From contig CAKMIA010000001.1 in NCBI GenBank assembly GCA_927353735.1, positions 434,001-498,000 on the forward strand: a DNA stretch of 64,000 nucleotides, given 5' to 3'. This stretch comes from an uncultured Veillonellaceae bacterium. GTDB lineage: Bacteria; Bacillota; Negativicutes; Veillonellales; Dialisteraceae. The translations under genes were made by a program, and so were the position numbers. Positions 37,259 through 46,535 of the stretch are shown here, piece after piece. How positions within the stretch are numbered: the stretch's first letter is position 1; each line of letters begins with the position of its first letter. Below the pieces are notes generated by a model, which did not search any database, was not told where the DNA came from, and saw nothing but the letters and a program-made list of their open reading frames with translations.

Positions 37259-38241
37259 TTCCCGGCTTCCTCCTTCATCCACTTCACCGCATCCATGGCA
37301 TGGTAGGTGATGATGATATCCGCACCGGCGCGCTTCATGCTGGTCAGTTCTTCCAGAACGATGCGCTTTTCATCGATCCAGCCGTTGGCTGCAGCGGCCT
37401 TGACCATGGCATATTCGCCGCTTACGTTGTATACCGCCACCGGACGGTTGATGTGCTCGCGCACCTGATGGACCACATCCAGATAGCTCAGAGCCGGCTT
37501 GACCATGATGATGTCCGCTCCTTCATCCATGTCGAGGTCCACTTCCTTCATGGCTTCGCGCATGTTGGCCGGGTCCATCTGGTAGCCGCGGCGGTCGCCG
37601 AAATGCGGTGCCGAATCGGCGGCATCACGGAACGGACCGTAGAAAGCAGACGCGTATTTGACGGCGTAGGACATGATGATCGTATTCTGCAGGCCGTCCT
37701 GATCGAGAGCTTCACGGAGCGCAGCGATGCGGCCGTCCATCATGTCGGACGGAGCGATGATGTCTGCGCCGCATTCTGCCTGGGAAACGGCGACCTTGGC
37801 GAGCAGCGGCAGGGTCTTGTCGTTGTCCACTTCATGACCGCAGAGGCAGCCGCAGTGGCCGTGAGACGTATACTGACAGAGGCATACATCCCCTACGATG
37901 ACCATATCCGGCACGGCTTCACGGATGGCCTTGATGGCGCGCTGTACCGGGCTCGTCATATCCCATGCGGACGAGCCGATCTCATCCTTGTATTCCGGAA
38001 GGCCGAAGACTTCCACGGCGGGGATGCCCATTTCATAGAGCTTTTCCGCCAGCTTGACCGCATTGTCCACCGACAGATGGTAGCAGTTCGGCATGCTCGG
38101 GATCTCTTCCTTCACGTTCGTACCGGGTACGACGAAAATCGGATAAACGAAATCCGAGGGCTGAAGCACAGTCTCACGGACCATGCTGCGGATAGCTGCC
38201 GTTCTTCTGAGACGACGAGGACGTAATGCATTGAATTTCAT
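37255..38241 (-). CDS. hemB: Delta-aminolevulinic acid dehydratase (porphobilinogen synthase)
   Basis: Condenses two aminolevulinates to porphobilinogen. The 328 residues show the zinc-type cysteine cluster [15 protein letters not shown] (about 116-130), the active-site lysines in [18 protein letters not shown] and [12 protein letters not shown]. The ATG at 38241 has GTGGAG 8 bases upstream; an in-frame GTG three codons earlier is less favoured. Zinc rather than magnesium dependence is predicted from the cysteines. Confidence 0.96.
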
Positions 38242-38268
38242 TTCTGTCACTCCACTTTCTTTTTATAT

Positions 38269-38289
38269 ACAAACGTGCGGAAGAGTCCG
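38269..38289 (-). repeat. Inverted repeat between cobA-hemD and hemB
   Basis: GTGCGG-AAGAGT-CCGCAC hairpin with only a mixed T-rich stretch after it on the minus strand. Possible processing or partial termination site inside the operon. Confidence 0.4.
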
Positions 38290-38301
38290 CACCGTCTGTC
38301 C

Positions 38302-39816
38302 TTATTTTTCTGCGGCGGCGATGGCTTCCGTCAGGCCGTCAATGGTATATACATCGGAAACAACGCCCGGCGTAAGGCCGTAGCTCCGGCAGGCATCGGC
38401 GGTGATCGGTCCGATGCAGGCCAGCATGCACCGCCTGATGGCGTCCAGCTTGTCCGGCGCCATGGCGATGAGATTGTGCACCGTGGAGGAGCTGGTGAGC
38501 GTGATGATGTCCACGCTGCCTTTGTCCAGCAGGTCATTGAGCTTTTTGCGGCTCTCCTCCTCGCAGACGGTACAGTACGCTTCCGCCACATCCACGTCAG
38601 CCCCCATATCCCGGAGGCCGTCCACGAGGATCTCCCGCGCCACCTTCGCTCGGGGCAGGAAGATCTTCGTGCCTTTCTCCACTTCCGGCGCAAGCGCTTC
38701 CAGCAGGCCTTCCGCCCGGTATTCCTTCGGCAGGCAGTCCGCATGAACGCCGTACTGGCGGAGCGCCAGATCCGTGGCCGGTCCGATGCAGGCGATCTTC
38801 GCATGGCCGAGGAGCCGTGCGTCGCCGCCCTTTTCATAGAGCCGGCGGAAGAAGCAGTCCACGCCGTTCTGGCTGGTGAATACCACCCAGTCATAGGACG
38901 GCAGCTTTTCGATGCCCGCATCCATGCTCTGGAAATGATCGGACGGCTCTGCAATGGAGATCACGGGGATCTCGATGCATTCCGCGCCGAGCGATGCCAG
39001 ATGCTGCGTCAGGCGGGAGGCCTGGCTGCGGGACCGGGTGACCACCACCCGCTTCCCGAACAGCGGCTTGTTGTCGAACCAGCGCATGTCTTCCCGGAGT
39101 CGCACCACGTCGCCCACCACGAAGACCGCCGGCGGCTGGATGTGCTTTTTCTCCACATCCTCCGCAGCGCGGCTCAGCGTGGTCTCGAAGACCTCCTGAT
39201 AGGGCCGGGTGCCCCAGCGGACGAAAGCCGCCGGCGTATCCGGGCTGCGGCCGTAGCGGATGAGATTCTCCGCGATGTGTTCTGCCTGATGGACGCCCAT
39301 CAGGAAGATCAGCGTGTCCACACCGCCGGCGAGCTTGTCCCAGTGGATGGACGATTCCTTCTTCGTGGGGTCCTCATGACCGGTGATGACCGCAAAGGAA
39401 GCGGCCACCTTCCGGTGCGTCACGGGGATGCCTGCATAGGCCGGCGCCGCAATGGCGGATGTCACGCCCGGCACCACCTCATAGGGCACGCCTTCCCGGC
39501 GCAGCTCCAGGATCTCCTCGCCGCCGCGGCCGAATACAAAGGGGTCCCCGCCCTTCAGACGGGCCACCACTTTGCCTTCTTTCCCTTTTTCCGCGATGAG
39601 GCGGCTGATATCCTCCTGCTGCATGGCATGGTTGCCGCACATTTTCCCTACATAAATATACTCCGCTTTCGGATTGGCGAAGGCGAGCAGGCGTTTGTCC
39701 GCCAGATAATCGCCCACAATGACATCCGCCTCTTCCAGGCAGCGCTTCCCCTTCAGCGTCAGCAGCTCCGGATCTCCCGGGCCTGCTCCGATCAGATACA
39801 CAATCCCTTTTCCCAT
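38302..39816 (-). CDS. cobA-hemD: Uroporphyrinogen-III C-methyltransferase / uroporphyrinogen-III synthase fusion
   Basis: Two enzymes in one 504-residue protein. Residues 1-240 are the SAM-dependent methyltransferase making precorrin-2 (VYLIGAGPGDPELLTLKG, VVARLKGGDPFVFGRGGEE, MGVHQAEHIAENLI). Residues 250-504 are uroporphyrinogen-III synthase (GKRVVVTRSRSQASRLTQHL ... TLTSSSTVHNL). Such fusions occur in clostridia and Negativicutes. Bound between hemC and hemB. The order lets one transcript take porphobilinogen to precorrin-2. Confidence 0.95.
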   Translation of the reverse strand: MGKGIVYLIGAGPGDPELLTLKGKRCLEEADVIVGDYLADKRLLAFANPKAEYIYVGKMCGNHAMQQEDISRLIAEKGKEGKVVARLKGGDPFVFGRGGEEILELRREGVPYEVVPGVTSAIAAPAYAGIPVTHRKVAASFAVITGHEDPTKKESSIHWDKLAGGVDTLIFLMGVHQAEHIAENLIRYGRSPDTPAAFVRWGTRPYQEVFETTLSRAAEDVEKKHIQPPAVFVVGDVVRLREDMRWFDNKPLFGKRVVVTRSRSQASRLTQHLASLGAECIEIPVISIAEPSDHFQSMDAGIEKLPSYDWVVFTSQNGVDCFFRRLYEKGGDARLLGHAKIACIGPATDLALRQYGVHADCLPKEYRAEGLLEALAPEVEKGTKIFLPRAKVAREILVDGLRDMGADVDVAEAYCTVCEEESRKKLNDLLDKGSVDIITLTSSSTVHNLIAMAPDKLDAIRRCMLACIGPITADACRSYGLTPGVVSDVYTIDGLTEAIAAAEK

Positions 39817-39842
39817 ACAATCTCCTCAACTCTGTAATGCTG

Positions 39843-40772
39843 TCACTGTATTGCGATTTCCTCGAGCACCTCGCGGCCGCCGTCATCCAGCAGCGAGTCC
39901 GCGATGGAGGCGCCCAGCGATTCCGCTTCGGCCGCATTTCCGGAAATGGAACGGCGGTAGAACCGCTGCCCGTCCTCGGAAGAAATGAAGGCGTCCACCC
40001 GAAGGCGGCCGTCCTCTGCTTCCTGTGCGAAGGCGCCCGCCGGCACCTTGCAGTCGCCGCCGACCCGGCCGAGGAAGGCCCGCTCCGCCGCGATGCACGA
40101 GGCCACGGTCTCATTATGGAGAAATGCCAGCATCTGCTGCAGCTCCGCATCGTCCTTCCGGACCTCGATGGCCATGACGCCCTGCCCCGCCGCGGGGATG
40201 CTGTCGTCGATGGAGAGATAGGACCGGATGCGGTCTCCGAGGCCGAGGCGCTTCAGGCCTGCGGCGGCGAGGATCACTGCATCATACTGCCCCTCATCCA
40301 GCTTGCGGAGCCGCGTCTGTACATTGCCGCGGAGCGACTCGATGTGGAGATCGCTCCGGCGGTGGAGCAGCTGCGACTGCCGGCGGAGACTGGAGGTCCC
40401 CACCTTCGAGCCCGCAGGCATTTCCTCAAAGGACCGGTATTTCAGAGAAACGAAGGCGTCTCTCGGGTCCTCCCGGTCCGTCACGGCGGCCAGTGCGAAA
40501 TCCGGCGGCAGATCGGCCGGCATGTCCTTCAGGCTGTGCACGGCCATATCCGCTTTTCCCTCGCGGATAAGGTATTCCAGCTCCTGAATGAACAGCCCCT
40601 TGCCCCCGATCTGTGCCAGCGGCATATTGAGGATCTCGTCGCCCCGGGTGGAGACCGGCAGAAGCTCCACCGTCACATCGGGATAGGCCTTCCGCAGACG
40701 GTCTGCCACATATTCGGCCTGCCACAGAGCGAGCACGCTTTTGCGCGTGCCGATGACGATCTTATTTCTCAC
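39843..40772 (-). CDS. hemC: Porphobilinogen deaminase (hydroxymethylbilane synthase)
   Basis: Polymerises four porphobilinogens on a dipyrromethane cofactor. The 309 residues include IGTRKSVLALWQAEYV, the substrate-binding RGNVQTRLRKLDEGQYDAVILA region (about 148-169) and the cofactor-attaching cysteine in VGGDCKVPAGA (about residue 240). GTG start at 40772 overlaps the end of hemA by 11 bases. Confidence 0.96.
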   Translation of the reverse strand: MRNKIVIGTRKSVLALWQAEYVADRLRKAYPDVTVELLPVSTRGDEILNMPLAQIGGKGLFIQELEYLIREGKADMAVHSLKDMPADLPPDFALAAVTDREDPRDAFVSLKYRSFEEMPAGSKVGTSSLRRQSQLLHRRSDLHIESLRGNVQTRLRKLDEGQYDAVILAAAGLKRLGLGDRIRSYLSIDDSIPAAGQGVMAIEVRKDDAELQQMLAFLHNETVASCIAAERAFLGRVGGDCKVPAGAFAQEAEDGRLRVDAFISSEDGQRFYRRSISGNAAEAESLGASIADSLLDDGGREVLEEIAIQ

Positions 40773-42051
40773 CTGCGGCCTCCTCCTTTACGTCCAGCTG
40801 GAAAATGCGTTCCATCGTCTCCTTTTCCAGTCCCTCCTGCGGTGTGCCGGCCGCCGTATTCAGCCGGATCATCGGCTCCCGGAGGAGCTTCCGCACGATC
40901 ATATGCGTCATGTGGTCGATGATTTTCTCATCCTCCTCAGTGAGTCCCTCGATCTTGGCGAGCGCCTTCCGCTGTTCCCTTTCGCGGATGTGCTCCGCCT
41001 TGTCGGACAGAGAGACCATGACCGGACGGGTGCTGAGATAGGTGAACCGTTCCTCGATGGAGGCGATCTCCTCCTCGATGATGACCTTTGCCTGCTCTGC
41101 CTCGCCCTCGCGGAACCGGATATTTTCCTCCACGATCTGCTGCAGATCATCGATATTGATGAGCGTCACGCCCTTGATATTGCCCACTTCCGGGTCGGAG
41201 TCGCGGGGCACGGCGATATCGATAATGATGACCGGCCGGTTGCCCCGGCGGTTCATGAGCTGCCGCACATCCCACGGCTTGATGATGTACTGCGTCGCGC
41301 CGGTGGAGCTGATGAGGATATCCGCCTCGTCAGCCGCCTCAAAGGCGCGGTCAAACGGCACGGCCCGGCCGCCCATGCGGAGTGCCAGCGCTTCCGCACG
41401 GTCCAGATGGCGGTTCGTAACGATCACATTTTTGAGTCCTTTGCCCTGCAGGTTCTTCACCGTCAGCTCGGCGGTCTCGCCGGCGCCGAAAATGAGCGCC
41501 GTACGCCCTTCCAGCGAGCCGAGGATATGCTGGGCCATCTGGACCGCCGCATAGCTCACGGACACCGCGTTGTAGGAAATATGGGTCTCCGTGCGCACCC
41601 GCTTGCCCGTAGTGATCGCCCGGTGGAACAGCGTATTGAGGATCGTCCCCGTCGCCTTTTCCGCCAGCGCCATCGTATAGGCCGTCTTGACCTGATTCAG
41701 GATCTGGCTCTCGCCGAGCACCATGGAATCCAGTCCGGACACCACGTCGAACAGGTGCCGGATGCATTCCTCTCCTTCAAAATAATAGAAATACTCCGGC
41801 TTCGCATCGGCCTTCGTATTGCCGGATACCGTGAGGAAAAAATTCCGCAGCGATTCTTTCCCTGCATCGCTGCTCAGAACGGCATACATCTCCGTCCGGT
41901 TGCACGTAGAGAGGATGACTGCCTCCTCCATGCCCTCCAGGTCATGGATATGACGGAGACCGCTTTTGATGCTCTCCGCCGTCATCGCAAATTTTTCACG
42001 AATCTCTACAGGAACCGTCTTATGATTCAGCCCCAAAACCACCCATTGCAT
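40762..42051 (-). CDS. hemA: Glutamyl-tRNA reductase
   Basis: Reduces Glu-tRNA to glutamate-1-semialdehyde, the committed step. The 429 residues have the catalytic cysteine motif STCNRTEMY (about 48-56), the NADPH motif ALIFGAGETAELTVKNL (about 190) and a C-terminal helical dimerisation arm. ATG at 42051; it overlaps the preceding siroheme-synthase-like gene by 32 bases. First dedicated C5-pathway gene of the operon. Confidence 0.96.
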   Translation of the reverse strand: MQWVVLGLNHKTVPVEIREKFAMTAESIKSGLRHIHDLEGMEEAVILSTCNRTEMYAVLSSDAGKESLRNFFLTVSGNTKADAKPEYFYYFEGEECIRHLFDVVSGLDSMVLGESQILNQVKTAYTMALAEKATGTILNTLFHRAITTGKRVRTETHISYNAVSVSYAAVQMAQHILGSLEGRTALIFGAGETAELTVKNLQGKGLKNVIVTNRHLDRAEALALRMGGRAVPFDRAFEAADEADILISSTGATQYIIKPWDVRQLMNRRGNRPVIIIDIAVPRDSDPEVGNIKGVTLINIDDLQQIVEENIRFREGEAEQAKVIIEEEIASIEERFTYLSTRPVMVSLSDKAEHIREREQRKALAKIEGLTEEDEKIIDHMTHMIVRKLLREPMIRLNTAAGTPQEGLEKETMERIFQLDVKEEAAGEK

Positions 42052-42658
42052 TTCGAATATACTCCTCTGCTTCTTCTAAATGTCCCGATGCGGCCAGCGC
42101 CATGACGTCGCTGCTGAAGGCGGCGCGCCAGAAGCGCTCCCGTTCCGCGCTCGTACGGATTTTCCCTTTTGCTTCGCCGCGGAGCGCGGACAGCCGGTCC
42201 AGCCATGCCCCGAAATCCTCGGGAATGGACTCCTCCAGCCAGTTTTTGATGTATTTCGCAAAAGCGGGCGACTGCCCCGCTGTGGAAACGGCAATCATCA
42301 GGCTCCCCCGCTCAAAATGAGCAGGCAGCGTGCAGTTTCCCAGTACAGGGAAATCCGCCGCATTGTACAGAAAGCCCTCTGCATCGGCCGCCTCCGACAG
42401 ATACCGGGCCGCCGCCTCATCCCCCGCTGTGGAAATGACCAGCGCAAAGCCCCGCTCCTCACCGGGCGCGAAGCACTGCATCCGGTACCGGATGCGCCCG
42501 GACTCCGCCAGCTGCTGAATTTCCGCCGAGGCCTCCGGCGCGGTGACCGTCACGCACGCCGAAGCGGCCAGCAGGCCCCGTACCTTGCGGAGCGCCACAT
42601 GGCCCGCTCCCACCACCAGACAGGGACGGCCGTCGGCCTTCCAGTTCAGCGGATACAT
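42020..42658 (-). CDS. Precorrin-2 dehydrogenase / sirohydrochlorin ferrochelatase (CysG N-domain type)
   Basis: NAD-dependent oxidation of precorrin-2 and possibly iron insertion for siroheme. The 212 residues start MYPLNWKADGRPCLVVGAGHVALRKVRGLL-like (positions 1-30) with the Rossmann GAGHVA motif, and share the dimerisation arrangement of Met8p/SirC proteins. It is first in the tetrapyrrole operon, just ahead of hemA. No haem ferrochelatase or coproporphyrinogen oxidase is visible in the window. Confidence 0.88.
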   Translation of the reverse strand: MYPLNWKADGRPCLVVGAGHVALRKVRGLLAASACVTVTAPEASAEIQQLAESGRIRYRMQCFAPGEERGFALVISTAGDEAAARYLSEAADAEGFLYNAADFPVLGNCTLPAHFERGSLMIAVSTAGQSPAFAKYIKNWLEESIPEDFGAWLDRLSALRGEAKGKIRTSAERERFWRAAFSSDVMALAASGHLEEAEEYIRNAMGGFGAES

Positions 42659-42771
42659 CTAATCACCTCTTAACCATTTTATCACTATACGCAAGGGAAG
42701 CCGAACTTAAACTATAAGAAATTCGTTTTCCTTCCCGATTTTATTTCCATCTGCCGGTACGGATTCTTTTC

Positions 42772-43560
42772 TCATTTTTCTATATAGAAATGGGCCCGCC
42801 CGTCCTCCAGCATGGACCGCACAGGATCGAAGCTTTTCCGGTGGATCGGCGTGATGCCGTACCGCTCGATGGCCGCGATGTGTTCCGCCGTCCCGTATCC
42901 CTTGTTCTGGGCAAAGCCGTATTCCGGATAGGTCCTGTCGTACTCCTCCATGAGATGGTCCCGGTGCACCTTGGCCACGATGGACGCCGCCGCGACGGAA
43001 GCGCTCCGGGCATCCCCGTGCACCAGCGACAGCGTGGGCACGGAGAAATGAAGGGGCATGGCATCCACGATGACCGCCTCCGGCGGGATAGAGAGCTTCT
43101 TCACCGCCTCATACATCGCCGTGAGCGTCGCGTCGTAGATATTCAGCGAATCGATCTCCTCCGGCGGCAGGCTGACGATGGAAACCGCCACCGCCTCCTT
43201 CTGAATTTTTTCCGCCAGGATCTCCCGGTGATGGGGCGTGACCTTTTTCGAATCGTTCAGCCCTTCCGCGAACCAGTGGGGCTTCAGGATGACCGCCGCC
43301 ACCGTGACCGGCCCGGCCAGCGGCCCACGGCCCACCTCGTCGATGCCGGCGATATAGCGGATGCCCTTTTTATACTGTTCCGATTCATACTGGTACATGG
43401 CCTCCACCCGGGCCATTTCCGCATTGGCCCGCTCCATGCGGCGCATATACGCCGCCAGCAGGTTCTGTACGCCCTTTCTCGGGTCCTCCGCCAGTGCGGT
43501 GATCACCTCCGGATCGGCCTTGTCCTCCCGGAGCAGCGCCCGGATCTCCCCGACTGTCAT
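42772..43560 (-). CDS. rnhB: Ribonuclease HII
   Basis: Removes ribonucleotides and RNA primers from DNA. The 262 residues have a Firmicute-type N-terminal extension of about 70 residues, then the catalytic core: GIDEVGRGPLAGPV (Asp/Glu, about 71-84), a VIVDAMPL Asp and the SIVAKVHRDHLM segment. The ATG overlaps the rbgA stop (ATGA). rbgA-rnhB pairing is common in Firmicutes. Confidence 0.96.
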   Translation of the reverse strand: MTVGEIRALLREDKADPEVITALAEDPRKGVQNLLAAYMRRMERANAEMARVEAMYQYESEQYKKGIRYIAGIDEVGRGPLAGPVTVAAVILKPHWFAEGLNDSKKVTPHHREILAEKIQKEAVAVSIVSLPPEEIDSLNIYDATLTAMYEAVKKLSIPPEAVIVDAMPLHFSVPTLSLVHGDARSASVAAASIVAKVHRDHLMEEYDRTYPEYGFAQNKGYGTAEHIAAIERYGITPIHRKSFDPVRSMLEDGRAHFYIEK

Positions 43561-44414
43561 GCGTCCGCCTCCGGGACCGCGTCCAGCGTGATCCGCCCGA
43601 GCCGGCCGTTGCGGAAATCGAAAAGGATCGCCTGCTGCGCCCGGCCGTAATCCACATGACCGCCCGGCAGGAGGCAGCCCCGGCGCTTTCCTGCGGCCTC
43701 GATGAGAAGCTGCGGGTCTGCGTGTACATCCTCGATGCCGTATTTCTCCTTCAGCGTCTCCGGCGTCACCTCTGCCAGCGTCGTCATGAGCGCCGGCACG
43801 ATCTCATCGGGGTCGAACACATCCCCCGCGATGGCCCCCGTCGCCGCGAGCCGCATGGCCGCCGTCTGGTCCTCAAATTTCGGCCACAGCACCCCCGGCG
43901 TATCCAGCAGATCCATGCCGTCCTGGAGGCGCACCCACTGCTTGCCCCGGGTATGCCCCGGCGTATTGGCCGTACGGGTGGCCTTCGTCCCGGCGAGCCG
44001 GTTGATCAGTGTGGACTTCCCCACGTTCGGGATGCCAAGGATCATGAGCCGCACCGGACGGTTCCGCAGCCCCCTGCGGAGCCATTTCTGAATCACCGGC
44101 TGCGCCGTCTCGTGGATCGCCCGGATCAGCACCTTCTTGCTCTGGGGCTTCGTGCTGTCCAGCGGGATCGCCTGCAGGCCCTTCGCACGATAATACGCCG
44201 TCCACTGCTTCGTCGCCTCCGGATCAGCCAGATCGGCCTTATTCAGGATGACCACACGGGGCTTTCCCGCGGTAAGCTCGGAAATCATCGGATTGGCGCT
44301 CGACTGGGGAATGCGCGCATCCAGCAGCTCCGCCACCAGATCCACCGCCTTCAGATGCTCCGTGATGAGCCGCTTCGTCTTGGCCATATGGCCGGGAAAC
44401 CATTGTATCAGCAT
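43557..44414 (-). CDS. rbgA: Ribosome biogenesis GTPase YlqF/RbgA
   Basis: Late 50S assembly GTPase, 285 residues. It is circularly permuted: the G4 motif LNKADL (about 57-62) precedes the G1 P-loop GIPNVGKSTLINRLAG (about 126-141) and the G3 DTPGVLWP. The start MLIQWFPGHMAKTKR is typical. Operon with rnhB. Confidence 0.96.
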   Translation of the reverse strand: MLIQWFPGHMAKTKRLITEHLKAVDLVAELLDARIPQSSANPMISELTAGKPRVVILNKADLADPEATKQWTAYYRAKGLQAIPLDSTKPQSKKVLIRAIHETAQPVIQKWLRRGLRNRPVRLMILGIPNVGKSTLINRLAGTKATRTANTPGHTRGKQWVRLQDGMDLLDTPGVLWPKFEDQTAAMRLAATGAIAGDVFDPDEIVPALMTTLAEVTPETLKEKYGIEDVHADPQLLIEAAGKRRGCLLPGGHVDYGRAQQAILFDFRNGRLGRITLDAVPEADA

Positions 44415-44494
44415 ATGCTTCTCCTTATATAAACACTTCTTTTATCATATCACACCCGCCGGAAATTTTTTACCGTTTCCCCGCGCAGGCACAG

Positions 44495-44522
44495 CAAAAG
44501 CCGGCCTCTTCCGAGACCGGCC
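44495..44522 (-). terminator. Terminator after the phosphate transporter gene
   Basis: Minus strand GCCGGTCTC-GGAA-GAGGCCGGC followed by TTTTGC. Confidence 0.7.
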
Positions 44523-44527
44523 TCCTG

Positions 44528-45520
44528 TCAGAATACGTGGGAAATGAGGAGATACACCCCTGCGCCGACTGCCGCCGTACAGGGAATGGTCATCACCCAT
44601 GCCGATACCATCTGGTACGCCACATTCCAGTGCACCGCACGGAACCGCTTCGCCCAGCCGACGCCCATGATGGACCCCGTCACCACGTGCGTGGTCGATA
44701 CGGGCAGATGCATCATCGTCGCCGTGAAAATCGTAATGGACGAATTCAGATCCGCCGCCAGCCCGTGTACCGGCTGCATGCGGAAGATCTTATTGCCCAC
44801 CGTGCGGATGATGCGCCAGCCGCCGACGCTCGTCCCGGCGCACATCGCCAGCGCGCAGGCGATCTTCACCAGATCCGGCACCTCCAGCTCGGCGATATAG
44901 CCGCCGGACAGCAGCGCCAGCGTGATGATGCCCATGGACTTCTGCGCGTCATTCGAACCATGGGAAAAGGCCATGAGCGCCGCCGAGCAGATCTGTACCT
45001 TCGTGGAAATATAATTCACTCTCGACTTGTCTACATTGCGGAATACGATATAAAGGATCGTCATCAGCGTATACCCGGTGAACATGGCGATCATCGGCGA
45101 GAGCACCAGCCCCAGCACGATGGTGAGCACGCCGGCGGCGTTGATGGCGCCGAAGCCGTAGGAAATGATCACCGCGCCGAGCACGCCCCCGATCAGCGCA
45201 TGGGACGAGCTGGACGGCATGCCGATCCACCACGTGAACAGATTCCACACGATGGCCGCCGTCAGTGCTGCGATAAGCACCACCGAGTCCACCATAGAAG
45301 GAGACGTGACAATATCTCCGCCGATGGTCTTGGCCACGCCCGTGGAAATCATCGCTCCGAGGAAATTCAGAAAAGCCGACATAATGATGGCCACCTGCGG
45401 CGACAGCGCCCGCGTTGCCACCGACGTGGCAATGGCATTGGCCGTATCGTGAAAGCCGTTAATAAAGTCAAACGCCAGCGCCAGTGCAATGACCAGGCCG
45501 ATGAGGTAAATATCAGGCAT
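44528..45520 (-). CDS. pit: Low-affinity inorganic phosphate transporter, Pit family
   Basis: Membrane transporter of 330 residues with about ten hydrophobic segments and the duplicated Pit signature: FINGFHDTANAIATSVATRAL (about 20-40; given as positions) and FSHGSNDAQKSMG (about 195). Moves phosphate with a cation. Its start overlaps the end of the DUF47 gene by 8 bases, the standard pair in which the PhoU-like partner modulates Pit. Confidence 0.94.
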   Translation of the reverse strand: MPDIYLIGLVIALALAFDFINGFHDTANAIATSVATRALSPQVAIIMSAFLNFLGAMISTGVAKTIGGDIVTSPSMVDSVVLIAALTAAIVWNLFTWWIGMPSSSSHALIGGVLGAVIISYGFGAINAAGVLTIVLGLVLSPMIAMFTGYTLMTILYIVFRNVDKSRVNYISTKVQICSAALMAFSHGSNDAQKSMGIITLALLSGGYIAELEVPDLVKIACALAMCAGTSVGGWRIIRTVGNKIFRMQPVHGLAADLNSSITIFTATMMHLPVSTTHVVTGSIMGVGWAKRFRAVHWNVAYQMVSAWVMTIPCTAAVGAGVYLLISHVF

Positions 45521-46139
45521 ACTTCATGACCACCTCTTTAATAATGTTGCCCACCTTTTCTGCCTGATCCGCCGTCGTCTCCAGGGCCTCCATGATCTCC
45601 TTCCAGCGGATGATCTCCATCACCTCATGGCTTCCGTCGAACAGATCGGAAATGAAATCGCGGTATACCTGATCCGCCTCGCTCTCCAGCTGATTGATCC
45701 GGCGCGCCCGCTTGGCGATCTCCGTTTCATTCTTGTCGATGTCCTTCAGCAGACGGAACAGAACGATCAGCTCCGACGACATCTCCACCAGAATATCCGC
45801 CATGCGGAGCGGCTCCTCCCCGGACAGCCCAGCGTGATACAGCTTCAGGCTCATCACCACATCCTGCATATCATCCACGCAGTCGTCCAGATTGCTCGTG
45901 AGCATGTAAAAATCCTCCCGGTCGATAGGCGTGATGAAGACCCGCTTCATCCGCGCCACGATCTCTGCCGTCACCGCGTCCGCCGAATGCTCCAGCTCCC
46001 GCACATCCTTGATGTACCGTTCCAGCTTGGACATATCGCCCATCACTTCCCGGGCCATCATCGTCCCCTTGTGGAAATACTCCGCATTCGTTACCAGATA
46101 ATCAAAAAATTCCTCGTGCTTGTTGACAAGGCTGAACAT
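45513..46139 (-). CDS. PhoU-like DUF47 protein, Pit accessory
   Basis: All-helical 208-residue protein of the DUF47/TIGR00153 family, related to PhoU and encoded next to Pit transporters. Seen features: VRELEHSADAVTAEIVARM, NLDDCVDDMQDVVM and LESEADQVYRDFISDLF, the acidic E/DxxxD repeats that bind metal in PhoU-like proteins. ATG at 46139 with AGGAGG upstream; the longer upstream frame covers the promoter and is rejected. Confidence 0.9.
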   Translation of the reverse strand: MFSLVNKHEEFFDYLVTNAEYFHKGTMMAREVMGDMSKLERYIKDVRELEHSADAVTAEIVARMKRVFITPIDREDFYMLTSNLDDCVDDMQDVVMSLKLYHAGLSGEEPLRMADILVEMSSELIVLFRLLKDIDKNETEIAKRARRINQLESEADQVYRDFISDLFDGSHEVMEIIRWKEIMEALETTADQAEKVGNIIKEVVMKYA

Positions 46140-46217
46140 ATACAGCCGCCCTCCTGTTTCTCCTCTGACTTCTTCAGAAACTCTCGTGTAGATTGACCGC
46201 GTCAATTCTCTTTTCTT

Positions 46218-46249
46218 ATCATATCTGTGCAATGTAAATTTTGTGTAAA
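46218..46249 (-). promoter_or_regulatory. Pho-box-like repeat and promoter of the DUF47-pit operon
   Basis: Minus strand: TTTACA (46244-46249), five bases, TTTACA (46233-46238), then TATGAT (46218-46223). Two TT(A/T)ACA units 11 bases apart, over a poor -35, match the arrangement of Firmicute PhoP sites. The 396-base gap 46140-46535 otherwise holds only the rubrerythrin control region. Confidence 0.55.
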
Positions 46250-46436
46250 TTTCTTTTACATAAAATGATCCCCGTCCCGGAAAGGCGCATGCCATTCTCT
46301 CCTTTTTGCCGGAAATACCGCCTGTCAGCCTCTTCTTCCCTCCGGCGCAGCGGCTTCTGCGGTAAACAGAAACTTTACAGAGCCGCCGGCATGCCTCCCC
46401 GTTTTTTCGGCGCCGGTTCTTCCGCACCATCGCAAT

Positions 46437-46464
46437 TTGACAAATCACCGAAATCCGCTATCAT
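46437..46464 (+). promoter_or_regulatory. Promoter of rubrerythrin
   Basis: TTGACA (46437-46442), 16 bases, TATCAT (46459-46464). Confidence 0.65.
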
Positions 46465-46501
46465 GAATAGGTAAGCTGTATCAGCTCATCATTGATAAGG
46501 T

Positions 46502-46516
46502 TTACAATTATTATAT
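46502..46516. promoter_or_regulatory. PerR-box-like operator before rubrerythrin
   Basis: TTACAATTATTATAT matches 13 of 15 positions of the PerR box TTATAATNATTATAA and lies between the promoter and the ribosome site. Rubrerythrin genes are classical PerR targets in anaerobic Firmicutes. Confidence 0.6.
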
Positions 46517-46535
46517 GTAAAACAGGAGGATCAGT

